This document shows positions 26,203-38,500 of a DNA stretch of 64,000 nucleotides, in pieces. The position numbers were made by a program, and so were the translations under genes. The notes beneath the pieces are model-generated. The model ran no database searches, was not told where the DNA came from, and saw only the letters and a program-made list of their open reading frames with translations. Origin of the DNA: Gibbula magus (taxonomy: Eukaryota > Mollusca > Gastropoda > Trochida > Trochidae); NCBI GenBank assembly GCA_936450465.1, contig OW388294.1, positions 72,344,622 through 72,408,621 on the forward strand. The letters run 5' to 3'. Position 1 is the stretch's first letter. The number at the start of each line of letters is the position of its first letter.

Positions 26203-27675
26203 ATAACAGTATTAAATAGAAACATACTTTCCATTTTCTTTACCGTTGGATGTCTTTACAGAGGAGTATCCAAGGAGTTAGCCGAGGAAACTTCATGGTC
26301 TAAACTGTTAGGATAATCGATGATACACTGAGAAGTACATCTGATATATAACCAACTCCCGTCGAGGTTTTCTCATATTACCTCTTTTTATTTGATACAA
26401 AGTTTGACTATGACAGTGAGAACATACAAGTGGTTTTGGGGCTCAATATATTCAGTTAAATTTCAAATCAGCGATAATGTCAGAGTTATCAACCCATTAG
26501 TGATGATATGTACTTATAAAACATCCAGTGACGTTACTCTATTGTTCTCCAGGGGCACTGTTTTTCGTAAATTCCCTCAAGTCTGATACAATCTCGCTTT
26601 CTCGGGCAATTATCTTAATAATGTCCCTCTGTCCCGGACACTAATCTTCACAATGCCCTCTTCAAATATATATATATTTAAACGCTGAAATGTCAAACTG
26701 TGTATGTGTAATGTCTAACTCTATTGAAATATAACTTTTGATTCAAATAACAACCTGAAATTCTTTTGCCGATATGTCGTCTTTAACCCCAAACCTTCAT
26801 AACACTGCACAACACTACATCAAGGCGGCTGTGATGAAAGATGTGAGTTCGTAAACCCCTATTATAGCTACGGCCTTTAATCGACGGCGATATTTTAAGG
26901 GCGACTCTTTTACTATATCGGCTAATCAATTAATTTGATTAATTAGCGATAACTATTCGGTATATCTAAGCTGCACTTGTAGCACATGCCCGGCTGCGTT
27001 CACGCGATACGTTTCACAACCAGGCACCACATAGAAATACATAGACAGAGCTAAATTTTAATGTGTCCTACAAGTTCATTTTTATTAAACCCTAATTAAT
27101 CCGCCGTTTCTGTCGGTTTATAAGTTTGATAACACATGACCCGTGGGCATTATTTAAAAGTATGCCTTCTTCCCATGGGAAATACCCGTACGGTCATGTT
27201 TTACCCTATACATAGTTGCAATTAAAAATATGACAATATAACTTTGTTGATTCCTTTGATCAAAATGTTCTTTCTGCCATATTTGAGCATGCATGACCCA
27301 AACTGGAAATATGCTGACATGATCGTGTACATTTACAAACTTATCACTGATAAATCTTATCGATATGTCACATATGAGGACGAGTTATGAATATATAATC
27401 TTCCTTCAATTTAAAGAGAAGAGTTGATCAAAACTGTGATAAATTAGACTGTGCCCTTTGGTTACATCATATTGAGATATCTTCGACTTAATATACCCGT
27501 TATTACACATGACCATTTAAATATGTTTAGTATCGTAATGAGCCAGTATGTTCTATCTACATAAAAATGTAATCAGAGAATATGTTTTCATGTTAAGAAA
27601 TCGTCATTGTTTGCACATTTATGCACATTTTGTTAGTGTGGAATTTCAATGCACACTGCAAAAATAAGCACATTA
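26203..27675. other. 3' flank of the SLC22 gene and intergenic DNA
   Basis: Follows the SLC22 stop codon. No further exon or RNA gene is recognised. A homeodomain-like palindromic AT block lies near 26921-26945 but is not interpretable alone. Confidence 0.4.
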
Positions 27676-27684
27676 CAAATGTGT

Positions 27685-27785
27685 CAACTTCCAAATGCAA
27701 GGCATAACTCTTGCCAGTCTCCATTACTGGTTAAATCAGCCAGTAATGCAGACTGGCAAGAGTTAAGCCTTGCATTTGGAAGTTG
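27685..27785. repeat. 101 bp palindromic MITE with 9 bp target duplication
   Basis: CAACTTCCAAATGCAAGGC at the left pairs with GCCTTGCATTTGGAAGTTG at the right; the arms (~45 bp) meet almost directly, leaving virtually no interior. It is flanked by the exact 9 bp repeat CAAATGTGT (27676-27684 and 27786-27794). It shares its ends with the 223 bp element at 33770-33992. A 9 bp duplication points to a Mutator-like (MULE) source (inference). Confidence 0.85.
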
Positions 27786-28649
27786 CAAATGTGTTAGTGT
27801 ATCGGTTGATACAGATGGGAAGAGTTTGCATTCAAGCCGTTCTGAACATCGGTGACATTTCATTACATAATGTTTATGTGCACATTCATTATACACATAT
27901 ATATTAATGACAATTTAAATATTGTCAACAATTTGTTCTTACTGCAATATTTCAGATGTTTGGGCATTTTTCTTGCTCCAATTAGTCCGTGCTTTCCTGC
28001 AAAGTTTCAGATCTATAAACTGACTTTGTTCTTACTTTCACAGCAATGCATTATATGTTCAGAATTTGTTCTTGCTTTTATTTCAATGTATCAAATGTAT
28101 TTCAGATTGAATATACTCATTGTAGAATTCGTTTTTGTCTTTTCATAGACTATCCAAAGTGTCTTCTAATATACAATATAGTGAATTATTAACAAGTATA
28201 TTGACAGGAGATGATAGGATTATGTGTTCATCAACTTCCAACTTCCAGATAAGAATAATCCACGAGTTTCGAGGAATTACGGATTATCTGTCACAACTTT
28301 ATTATTGTGTTAAACCTAAATTATGTGCCATTATCCGATTTTATGTTAAGTAATACAATGATTTCATGTTCAGTATAAAATGTGTATTGGCGATCGTTTT
28401 GGAATATTTGTGTCTTCATTGTGCATATTGGCGTCCTAGTTCAGGATATTGGTGACCCAGTTTCACTATTGGCGCCCTCCTTAGCATATTGGCGTCCCAT
28501 ATGACAGTCGATTGGTGGTCAAATGCGTGCATAGTGTTCAACTAATTACGTAATGAAAACAAAAATCCAATTCAAGTTTTTATTACAATTGAAAGATGCT
28601 TTAAACTGCAAACAGGCATGGTACTTTGAAAATACAGTTGTGTCGTCTA

Positions 28650-29985
28650 CTACATCTTAAAGGTTATACGGGCACCATTTCGTTCCACAACGAATTGCAG
28701 GCCAGTTTGGTTGGTTGACGTGGAACACTTTGGAGATCCTGACGGGGTTTGTGTGTCAGGATTTGCTACAGTGCATGTTGTCGCTGTTGCCGATCTCTTT
28801 CTTTGTACAACGTCGTCTACCATCTGCAGCAGGTCAGAACTGGTCCTCTTGTACCTGTACAAAATAACGATTAAGTTTTAAATGAGATTTGCTGTATTTT
28901 CTACATTTGCACCACAATAATTATCATATTGACACTTTATATACTGTTACATGTAAGCAGATCTCTCTTGATGTAAAGTGACATAGAGTATGTAACTTAA
29001 ATAAGAGCCAAAATATTTGCCCTGTATTAATTTCAAATCACCTCTCATAACTTGCATATTAATTCGGCAAATGCCAAAAGTACGATATATTCAATGATAA
29101 TCTAAGAACAATATGAATGTTAGAAATAAATATTATTATTATTATGTCCCATTTATATGTATAGTAATTATATGTCATATCAAACCTCACAATTTGTGCT
29201 TGTATATATATCAGTTAGAAACGTCGAAACATTTGATGTTTGAAATTTAGTCAATTTTGTGAACATGACTGCATTATACTTACGATCGGAATGCTGTTGA
29301 CCGTGCCCAGTTCTCTCCGCGATGAGCTGCTCATCTAGACCTCTTTCATACAGGCTAGTAGCTGTTGTTGCTCTCAAGGAGTGGTTTGTATAGAATCCCT
29401 CGAAACCGGCTCTATCGCAGAGGTTCTTCACCACCCCAGAAAGAACATGTCTCCCCAGCGGCATAGCCGCGTACCAGACATCAGGCTTAGGGTACTTCAG
29501 TGGGCGTATGTAGAAGTCTTTGCACCCAAGCGGCCTGTCAGCAAAGCAATGTAGAAATAATTGGTGAACAGATAACACTTTGTAGTATTTGCATTTGATT
29601 TTCAATAAATGAATCGGAGAAGGGTAATATTGTTTATGCATATTGTGAATATCATATTTGTTAAACTTGCAATGAACCATTAAAGTGCGTTATGAATCCG
29701 TTGTTGATACAGTGTTAAAGATAACCTAGCTTAGAAAACGAAATATGAGGTTGGCTTTTCAATGTATCCTTTTCAACTTTTATCGATTAACTTAATTTTT
29801 TCTTTTAGTATATTAACCTGGAGGTTGGTTACCTAAAATTAGACAGACAAACGCATCCTTACCTGAGTGACATATACTTCTTAATAAGCACTCACGGTTA
29901 CAACTTTTCGGTTGAAGTGTTTGTTCTTTAGACCACCTACGTTTGTTTTGGTAACGCCTTCTGAATAAATAAACACTTGTCTCCA
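28650..29985 (-). pseudogene. Crypton/DUF3504-type tyrosine recombinase gene, broken
   Basis: Three exon-like pieces on the minus strand: about 29985-29870 (EGVTKTNVGGLKNKH, then KKYMSLR before a GTAAGG donor), 29534-29284 (acceptor CTGACAG; FYIRPL, YTNHSLRATTATSLYERG, ERTGHG) and 28854-28650 (YKRTSSDLLQ to a stop). The order and motifs match the DUF3504 domain of Crypton-derived proteins such as KCTD1- and ZMYM-type relatives. HSLR supplies the His-x-x-Arg and TGH the next catalytic His; the tyrosine would be in YKR. Damage: a frameshift near 29890, and the 29284 donor and 28854 acceptor differ in phase by one base. The 5' part is cut off where the repeat at 29990 begins. Either a dead transposon copy or a decayed host gene. 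Confidence 0.65.
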
Positions 29986-29989
29986 TCTC

Positions 29990-30285
29990 TTGTTGTCCCC
30001 CGCCGCAACGAGGAACGGGGGACTATGTATTCAGCGGCGACCGTACGTACGTCCGTACGTCACATTTCTTGTTTACGCGATATCTTATGAAGCGTTGCAT
30101 CCAAAGTCTTCAAATTTGGTGTCAGCCTACATTGGGGAAAGATACAGACACCAGTTGATTTTGGTGACCTTGACCTTATGTTCAAGGTCACCGCGACACT
30201 TTGACCACTTTTCAAACTCTTGCTTACGCGATATAATTCTACAGAGAGACTCTTGCCACAGAGTCATCAACTCAAACATTATATA
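29990..30285. repeat. hairpin plus CGTACGTCC repeat with AGGTCA half-sites
   Basis: Begins with a GTCCCCCG/CGGGGGAC hairpin (about 29995-30025), continues with CGTACGTCCGTACGTC, then an AAATTTGGTGTCAGCCTACAT region and GACCTTGACCTT facing AAGGTCACC. The layout parallels the repeats at 33476 and 51070. Non-autonomous dispersed element of unknown class. Confidence 0.6.
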
Positions 30286-31036
30286 AATATAATTGTCTTA
30301 TGAGTTGTAAAACGATTTCAGTATTCTGGTGGTCCTAAAAATCGACTTATCACTCGTTGGGTCAAAATGTTTTTTAAAATTAATAATCATCGCGCGATGA
30401 TTCAAGGATTTACGCTATACCTACCTATACTACGCAGAGGCAGACATTAATGTCTTAATTACGAATCGATTCAATCAATATACATGTATTTGTAGTTAAA
30501 TATGTACATCTACTTTTCACACATTAAATCGAATAGGATCACATTAAATATGTAAAGACGTTGAACATGCTGGTTTCTCTACGTAGACAGCAACCAGGGA
30601 GAGAATGAACAAATACCATGGATATTGGAAAAGACAATGTTCAAACCTTTGTAAAACAAAATGTATTTTTTAATCTTGTAACGCAGTTATGATCACCTCC
30701 AACACACGCATGAGACTAAGAATAAAGAAAAACCTTGAACTTATACATTAAGCGTGATTCAGAAGTGCGAACAATGAAAACCTCGTTAAAACTTGAGTGG
30801 TGATTATCTAAAATGCTTGACAAATGAAGAATGTTAACGTTTGTTATACTAGTATCGTTATCAGCCAACCAACGATTATCAGATAAGATATATGTGTACG
30901 TATACAATGGACGTAGTAACTAAAGAACTACAGTGGACTCCCACTAAACTGACATCGCTCGGGACAAGACAAAAATGTGTATCGAACCAAAATGAACACA
31001 AACACTGCAAAATGCATCTTTACATATCAGTTCATC

Positions 31037-31100
31037 GTTATCATTGACTTGTACCTGTGGATAAGGCGCTATATAAATATTCATTTATTTCTTTATTTAT
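31037..31100 (-). repeat. TTTATATAGCGC-type repeat tail with ATTT repeats
   Basis: On the minus strand: A/T tetranucleotide repeats followed by ATTTATATAGCGCCTTATCC. The same arrangement (AAT repeat then ACTTATATCGCGC) occurs at 57488, so both are tails of one dispersed family. Confidence 0.4.
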
Positions 31101-31309
31101 TAACAAATATACAGCCTGTAACTAAATACTCACCATATGTTGATTACCTTAATCTCTTATGCAACACCAATGTCGGTTTAGAGAGAGTCGTAACATGCTT
31201 TGGGACCGGATTTGAGTGTCACAATTCGGAATAGAGGGATGTCGGATAATAGGGAGTTTCCTATATGATGTTATAACTTATAAGGGGACAGATTCGAGAA
31301 TTATTAATG

Positions 31310-31720
31310 TATCAAACTCATGTTCGGGTTCTGTCATCGCCATTGCAACGAAACAGTCATTCAGGAAAATTATGATTATGACATTGAAATATTACAATGT
31401 ATCTTTTACACAAATGATACGTTTTATTTAAGATGGAATTTGGCAATTGAAACGGCAAACACATTAAGATGTTAAAGAAAATAAAACTAACACATGCAAA
31501 TGTTCTGATAGTTTGGTGTCTGGTGCAGTGTTCAGTAAGTGTGTAAATATTTACCTGACTTAACCTCGGGTTCTGTCATCCCCATTGTAACCAAACAATG
31601 AATATTATGATTGTAACATTCAAGTTTTAAAAAAATAAACCATGAAGACTGCAATACTACGTTACTCGTAGGATGAAACCTGGGCAATTTGAGACGACGA
31701 TAATGCAAAACAATCAGTAA
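31310..31720 (+). repeat. diverged ~245 bp direct duplication
   Basis: CGGGTTCTGTCATCGCCATT near 31325 recurs as CGGGTTCTGTCATCCCCATT near 31567, followed in both by similar ATTATGATT and GGCAATT blocks with indels. Old local duplication without coding content. Confidence 0.4.
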
Positions 31721-32512
31721 TTAAAAATGAGATGGTTAATAGATGCGTATATAAAATCTACAGAAAGCACTTCCTTCACGTGGACGACACCAGGGATGAT
31801 TGCATTGACAAACAATATATTTAATGTATATTCATTTTCAATATAAGATGTATGTATTTATGTATTTTATATGAGGTGAAAGATATGTCTGTAATATGTC
31901 TGTAAGATATGTCTGTAATAACATGCACTTCATTCAGATTAGTATTTCAAACATAGAAAGTCAACAGTTTAAAAGCCACACAAAATATACTTAAAAACTA
32001 ATTTGGGTGAGCATCATATCACATCTGGTCTAGCACGTGACACATTGGAACACAATGGAAACAATGTTCTACTTGAAAATCGCTGCAAAGTATCCATGTT
32101 GACGTCAACTTCCTTGATGACATTCTATGTATTTGTGAGTACTACAAATTTACAAACGATATATGTACATGTACATTGTATGAGGGGATCGTATTTTCTG
32201 TTTAGAAAAAAAACATAATACACAACAAACATTTGTTTAGAGGTTACCTTATACAACACCACATATATTTGTTCTATATGACATTAGATCTAACGTATGT
32301 GATCCACTTCCATTTCCCAACATTATTGTAATACATTTTGTATTTCCTTTCTGGTATCTTCCACATTTAAACGAGATGATTATAATTCCCAACCATGTTG
32401 AATTTGTCACAACGTGAACGTATAAGTAGATAAAGAGGGGTATTGATAACAGACAGATAACACTCTTGCGACATCTAGTCAAGAGTCAAGATACACTGTT
32501 TACCATCTAACT

Positions 32513-35500
32513 ATGTCAGGGACGAAAAGAATAGCCGTGGTATGTGATTCGTTTCTTTTCGTATTATTTCCAAATTATATCATATATTTTATATCAATTG
32601 ATGCAAAAATACATACATGTACATGTACACGTGTCAGTACATATATTACAGTGATGTTTTTGTAATGAATAATACTCCTGTTAACTATTTTCTTGTTGAC
32701 CTATTTACATGTTAGCGAGGAAAGACAGCAGTAACATATATCCAGGTCAATTTTCAATGTGTGAAAGCGGTAATAATGGTGTTGTCATCCATATGTATGA
32801 TAACATATCACTGGTACATTGATTCGATGAATTTTGTAAACTAACATAATTATATCATGAGGACTTTAAATATGACAATTATTTAAGATGATCGCTGCTG
32901 CGGGCCGCATATGCAGCCACACGACAAAAGTGTGTGACGAAGTTCTCTGATTCATGAAAAAGTTCACATTTTCCGAATCAGAAATCAATGGGCTTTCACA
33001 TGATGTCATTAGTATCCATATGCAATTTTATTTTATCGAGATATGATGAATAAAAAATATTGAACGTATATTCAATCACAAATTTGCCTGAAGGCGCGCG
33101 TTTGACGTCCTAATAAAGATGTTAGTACCTATTCGAATCAAGGAGTTGAAATTCTATAGTAAGTTCCTGCCAAATGCATAAAATTTACATCATAATTCAC
33201 AATATTCACAATATCGTTACCTAGCTTATTAATAAATGTACATATTGAATATATTCTTGCTAGAAAATAATGGCAAATTTGCGAAAATATCGACAAATGA
33301 AAACATCAATCGATTACTTTTTGTAAAATCTTCCACAAATAAATAAAAAAGTATCTGTGCATGGTTTGTCAATTCTTGTTTCCAAATATAGCAATATATC
33401 CAACTTGTCGTCGACAGCAGTACCATATAGGCCATTTTTACAGGTCACCCCATGGAAAACTTCCCGCTATTTTTTATGCCCCCGAATCGGAGATTCCGGG
33501 GGTATATTGTTTTTCACCTGTCCGTCCGTCCGTCCGTCCGTCCGTCTGTCTGTCTGTCCACAACAACTTTAACCTTGGCCACAATTTTGGATTGCTGACA
33601 GCTAGGGCTTTCATACTTGGCATGTGCATACATTGTGATGAGGCCTTTCAGATGAGGTCATCATATTTGACCTTGTGACCTTGACCTTGCCGCAATGAAC
33701 ATTTTCAGAAAACTTTAACCTTGGCCATAACTTTTGATTGTTAAGAGGTACGGCTTTCATACTTGGCATCAACTTCCAAACGCAAGGCATAACTCTTGCC
33801 AGTCTGCAGTACTGGCTGATTTAACCCTTGCGGTATTTCCCTCGCTTTCTTGTGTCGAGGCAGTGAATCGCTGCACTGGAAATGCATAGCGGGCCTGAAT
33901 TTCTAAACACAGATTTCTTAAGGAAATACTGCAAGGCCTAAATCAGCCAGTAATGGAGACTGGCAAGAGTTATGCCTTGCATTGGGAAGTTGACTTGGCA
34001 TTTGTATACCTTGTGATGAGACCTTTAGATGAGGTCATCATATTTGACCTTCTGACCTTGACCTTTACCTTGCCGCAGTGGACATCTTCAGTAAACTTTA
34101 ACCTTGGCCATAACTTTAGATTGCTCAGAGCTACGGCTTTCATACTTGGCATGTGCATACCTGGTGGTGAGACCTTTCAATTGAGGTCATCATATTTGAC
34201 CTTGTGACCTTGACCTTGCCGAAGTGGACAATATTTAGAAAACGTTAAACTTGGCCGTAACTTTGGATTTCTCAGAGCTACGACTTTCATTCTTGGCATG
34301 TGCATACCTAATGATGAGACCTTCGGATGAGGTCATCATATTTCACCTTGTCCACTGCGGCAAGGTCAAGGTTACATCTTCAGAAAACTTTAACCTTGGC
34401 CATAACTTTTGATTGCTCAGAGCTACGGCTTTTCATACTTGGCATGTGCATACCTTGTGATGAGACCTTTCAGATCAGGTCATCATATTTGACCTTGTGA
34501 CCTTGACCTTGCCGCAGTGGACAATATTCAGAAAACTTTAACCTTGGCCATAACTTTGCTACATCCGGGGGCATCCGTGTTTAACAAACACATCTTGTTT
34601 AGTTACGCAAATGAATTCGAATGCCAACTCGGCTCTAGCTGTATCTATTTTTAGAAATGGTCGTCGATCTAACCATAGAGTGTTATGAATGGTTAAAATT
34701 AAACAAATCGACACTAAAAACGATGTTGTTTTATAAAGTGACATGGACCGACTCTCCGATCTGCGATTTCACAAGTCGGAAGTTCAGCCGTGAAACACAA
34801 CACTCACCCCACCAAGTTAAAGGTGCATCCATTGTGTTTAATAAAATTTCATTTGGCTTTAATACGTTCCAACACACCATATGTGCTGTTTACAATACAA
34901 ACAAATTCACTTAGCTAGCATATTCATCCCCAATCGCCAAACATATCATAATTACTAGTTTCCAATTAAAATCGAGTAACATCATTATGCAAGTGCAGAA
35001 ACCGAAAGTGCATATCCTATTTACATGCACAGTAGTTATATGACCTATTGAACATAATCAACTCAAATTTGTTATGTTGTCTGGTGTAAATAAGATTCCA
35101 AAATTACGTTTGACTCATTGGCGCTAGCCACACGCGGTGCATTGTCCGGTTTTCGATCAGAAATCACTACTTTTACCTTCATATCGTCAATATACTAAGT
35201 CGTGTATCATCAAAATGGTTGTTTTCGGTAACAGTTGGTACTTCTCGATCAAATAAGACATTTATAACGTTTGTCATATTTGACCCCCAACAACACAATG
35301 GATGTACCTTTAAAGGTACATCCATTGTGTTGTTGGGGGTCAAATATGACAAACGTTGTAAATGGTCTTATTTTATCGAGAAGTACCAACTGTTACCGAA
35401 AACAACCATTTTAATGATACTGGATTTAGTATATTGACGATATGAAGGTAAAAGTAGTGATTTCTGATCGAAAACCGGACAATGCACCGCGTGTGGCGCG

Positions 35501-38500
35501 CGCCACAGAGTCAAACGTAATTTTTGAATCTTATTTACACCAGACAAAACAACAAAATTTTGTTAATAATGTTCAATAGGTCATATAACTATTGTGCATG
35601 TAAATAGGACGTTCACTTTCGGTTTCTACACATGCATAATGATGTTACTCGATTTTAATTGGAAAATAGTAAATATGATATGTTTGGCGATTGGGGATGA
35701 ATATGCAAGATAAGTGAATTTAATTGTATTGTAAACATCACATATGGTGTGTCGGAACGTATTAAAGCCAAATAAAATTTTATGAAACACAATGGATGCA
35801 CCTTTAAAACGTAAATTACAAATTAACAAGTCTTGTCTATATGAAATAATTGTATGAATACAATTGCCTAATGAGTCAAGTTCATTTTTAAAAGTTTTCA
35901 TTTGGAATTTTATAGACATTATACCCGTTTTCATAAGAAATCATAGATACATGTAGACTTGTCAGTTCGATTTCATTGCAAATGGATGTCACTAGTACTG
36001 TGTCATCTCGGCTACGTCACACAATAGTTTGGTCTGATATAACTTAAATGAATGCACAAGTTATAACATCCATGAAACTAACAAGAATGACAAACAAAAA
36101 CATATCAAAGCATAAATGTGAACAAATAGTGTTTGAATCGGCGAATTTACAGTGTAGTGACAAACGAAACATGGTAGTCAGATGATCCAATTTGTACAGT
36201 CGAGCTCATCATATGACATTGTTGACATCACAACAACGCTAGCCGAAACGAAATTTTCAACTTTTCAAGACCATATTTACATAAAATCTCCAGCAGATAA
36301 GTGGAAAATTGTGTTCTGACTTTGGTTTTAAACGGAATATTTACAAAGTGAGTTAGATAATATTTATTCTCATTTGAAAAAATATGTGATCTGCGTAGGA
36401 AATACATAACAATGGCGAGTGACGAGTGTTTGTTGACTTCATGATGAATGATTGACGTTGAAATATAGAAAAACTGTAATGCCATATGGTTATATTTGGA
36501 ACACAGAAAAGTGAAAAGATATGTTAACCTTTTGTGTAACTTTTATTGATGCATTATTTTAGAAATATTTCACACGGAAGTGAATTCATTGTTCATTGAA
36601 GAATATCCATTGTTACAAATTACGACGAAATTTTATAAATTCAATGGAGATCGTTTATTACAGGCTCTTATTATTTGAAATAAAAACACATATCACCATC
36701 ATAATTTTTTCTGGTATAAAATTTAATTCTGAACAAAATGGTGTGAAAATTGGACTTCATGAATAATTATTGTCAAAATAATTCGAGTTTGAAAATGTAG
36801 TACAATTTTAGAACCACTGCATATTTTATTTTTTCCATAGACAAATGTAAAACTAATTGATATTTGAAAAAATATTACATTAATTGATAATTTGTCATGA
36901 CAATAAAAAGTTAGAAACAAATGTGACTCAGATATCTATTTGAATCATTTTTAATTATGTTAATTACTAAGGAGAGAAAGCTTTGAATGAGTACTCAAAT
37001 GACGTAATTGTTACAATGTTTCCAATCTTACGCTCTCAGCAAAAACCTGAAAACAATACAGCAGGCTGAAGGTTTAAACAGTTCTAGTGTTAATGTCCAC
37101 ACTGTGTATTGTATCCTGTAGGTGACTGGGGCCAACAAAGGAGTTGGGTTTGGTGTCGTGAGAGCTCTTTGTCAGCAGTTTGACGGAGATGTGTTTCTAA
37201 CAGGTCAGCTTACAGTAAGTCAACGGGGAAATGCTAACCCCCATGATGAAGGAGTAAACATACTCCGAAACGTCGTTTTCCGCAATAAAAAAACATTGCT
37301 ATCTAGAAGTTGAATTTTCGTAAGTATTCCATTTGCAAATATCATGTAATGATTTAATATATTCACGTCTGGTTTCCATTTATTATTCCACTAATATTGA
37401 CAAATACAATTCCGTTTGTATGTACAAAAGTAGGCGCGTGTGCAGCTCTTGTCACATATTTTGCTGAATATGAAGGACATAATAGATGCCTTCTCTAGCC
37501 AGTCATTGTATTACATTGCCTTAGCATCGTTAGGTTTTCAACTTGGTTTACTATCTCCTTGCCATTAGCCAGAGACTTTGACCGAGGTCAGCAAGCGGTC
37601 TCGGATCTCAACTATGAGGGTCTTCGTCCGAGGTTCCACCAGCTGGACATAACTGACGAGGACAGCATAAACACCTTCAGCAAATTTATATACGATAATT
37701 ATGGCGGTCTTGATATACTGGTCAACAACGCAGCTATTAGTTTTAAGGTGAGGATATTAATCATTATAAGAAAAGTATATATATAAATACAGTTAATTTA
37801 TATACCTTAACATCAGCAATATTGTCAAGTAGATAATGATAAAATGCATCCACGCAGTCTTCTGGGTACCGTTCCACTAACCGATCTTAGCCCTACGCCA
37901 ATCGTAAATCCCTAAAATCCCAATCTTAGCGTAACGTTACGATCGGCATACAGTTCCACTAACCATTCTTATCAATCGTAAGTCAATCGTAATAATGACC
38001 AACTTAGAGTAACTAAAATCAATCGTAGTAGAGAAACCAAAATGGCGGCGTTTATTGTTCTTTGCGATGAGGAAGTCGTGAACGGATATTTCGGCACCGA
38101 ACTCAGCTATTAGAGGTACTTGCTAGGTACAGGATGCCTCGACACGGTCTACTTAGCCTCATCGACAAGGTATACCACATATATTTCCGTGTCTGATACA
38201 CAGCGTTCTTACGAAGTTGCTCCCGACACTAAGGTGCTAACCACACTACTAAGTCCAGTGTGTCAAGAGTGATTCACCCGACTCTGCAAGCTATATGTGA
38301 CGTCCTTGACAGCATGTGTAAGCAGAACCAAGAACGATTTTTTTGCACAAGCCGGTTTTCCGAAGGTGAACGGTGCGATCGACGGGACCTCGATCCCCAT
38401 AGCGAATCCCCAGCTGACGAGGAAGCCGCGTTAGTGTGCAGAAAAATCTTCCATGCCATAAACGTGCAGGCGGTATGCGATGCGTCCCAGAGGTGATATT

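Noticed and set aside
29180..29680. 166-codon frame taken as a single-exon gene
   Set aside because: The first ~50 codons are intronic; a clear acceptor at 29535 and donor at 29283 bound the real exon.
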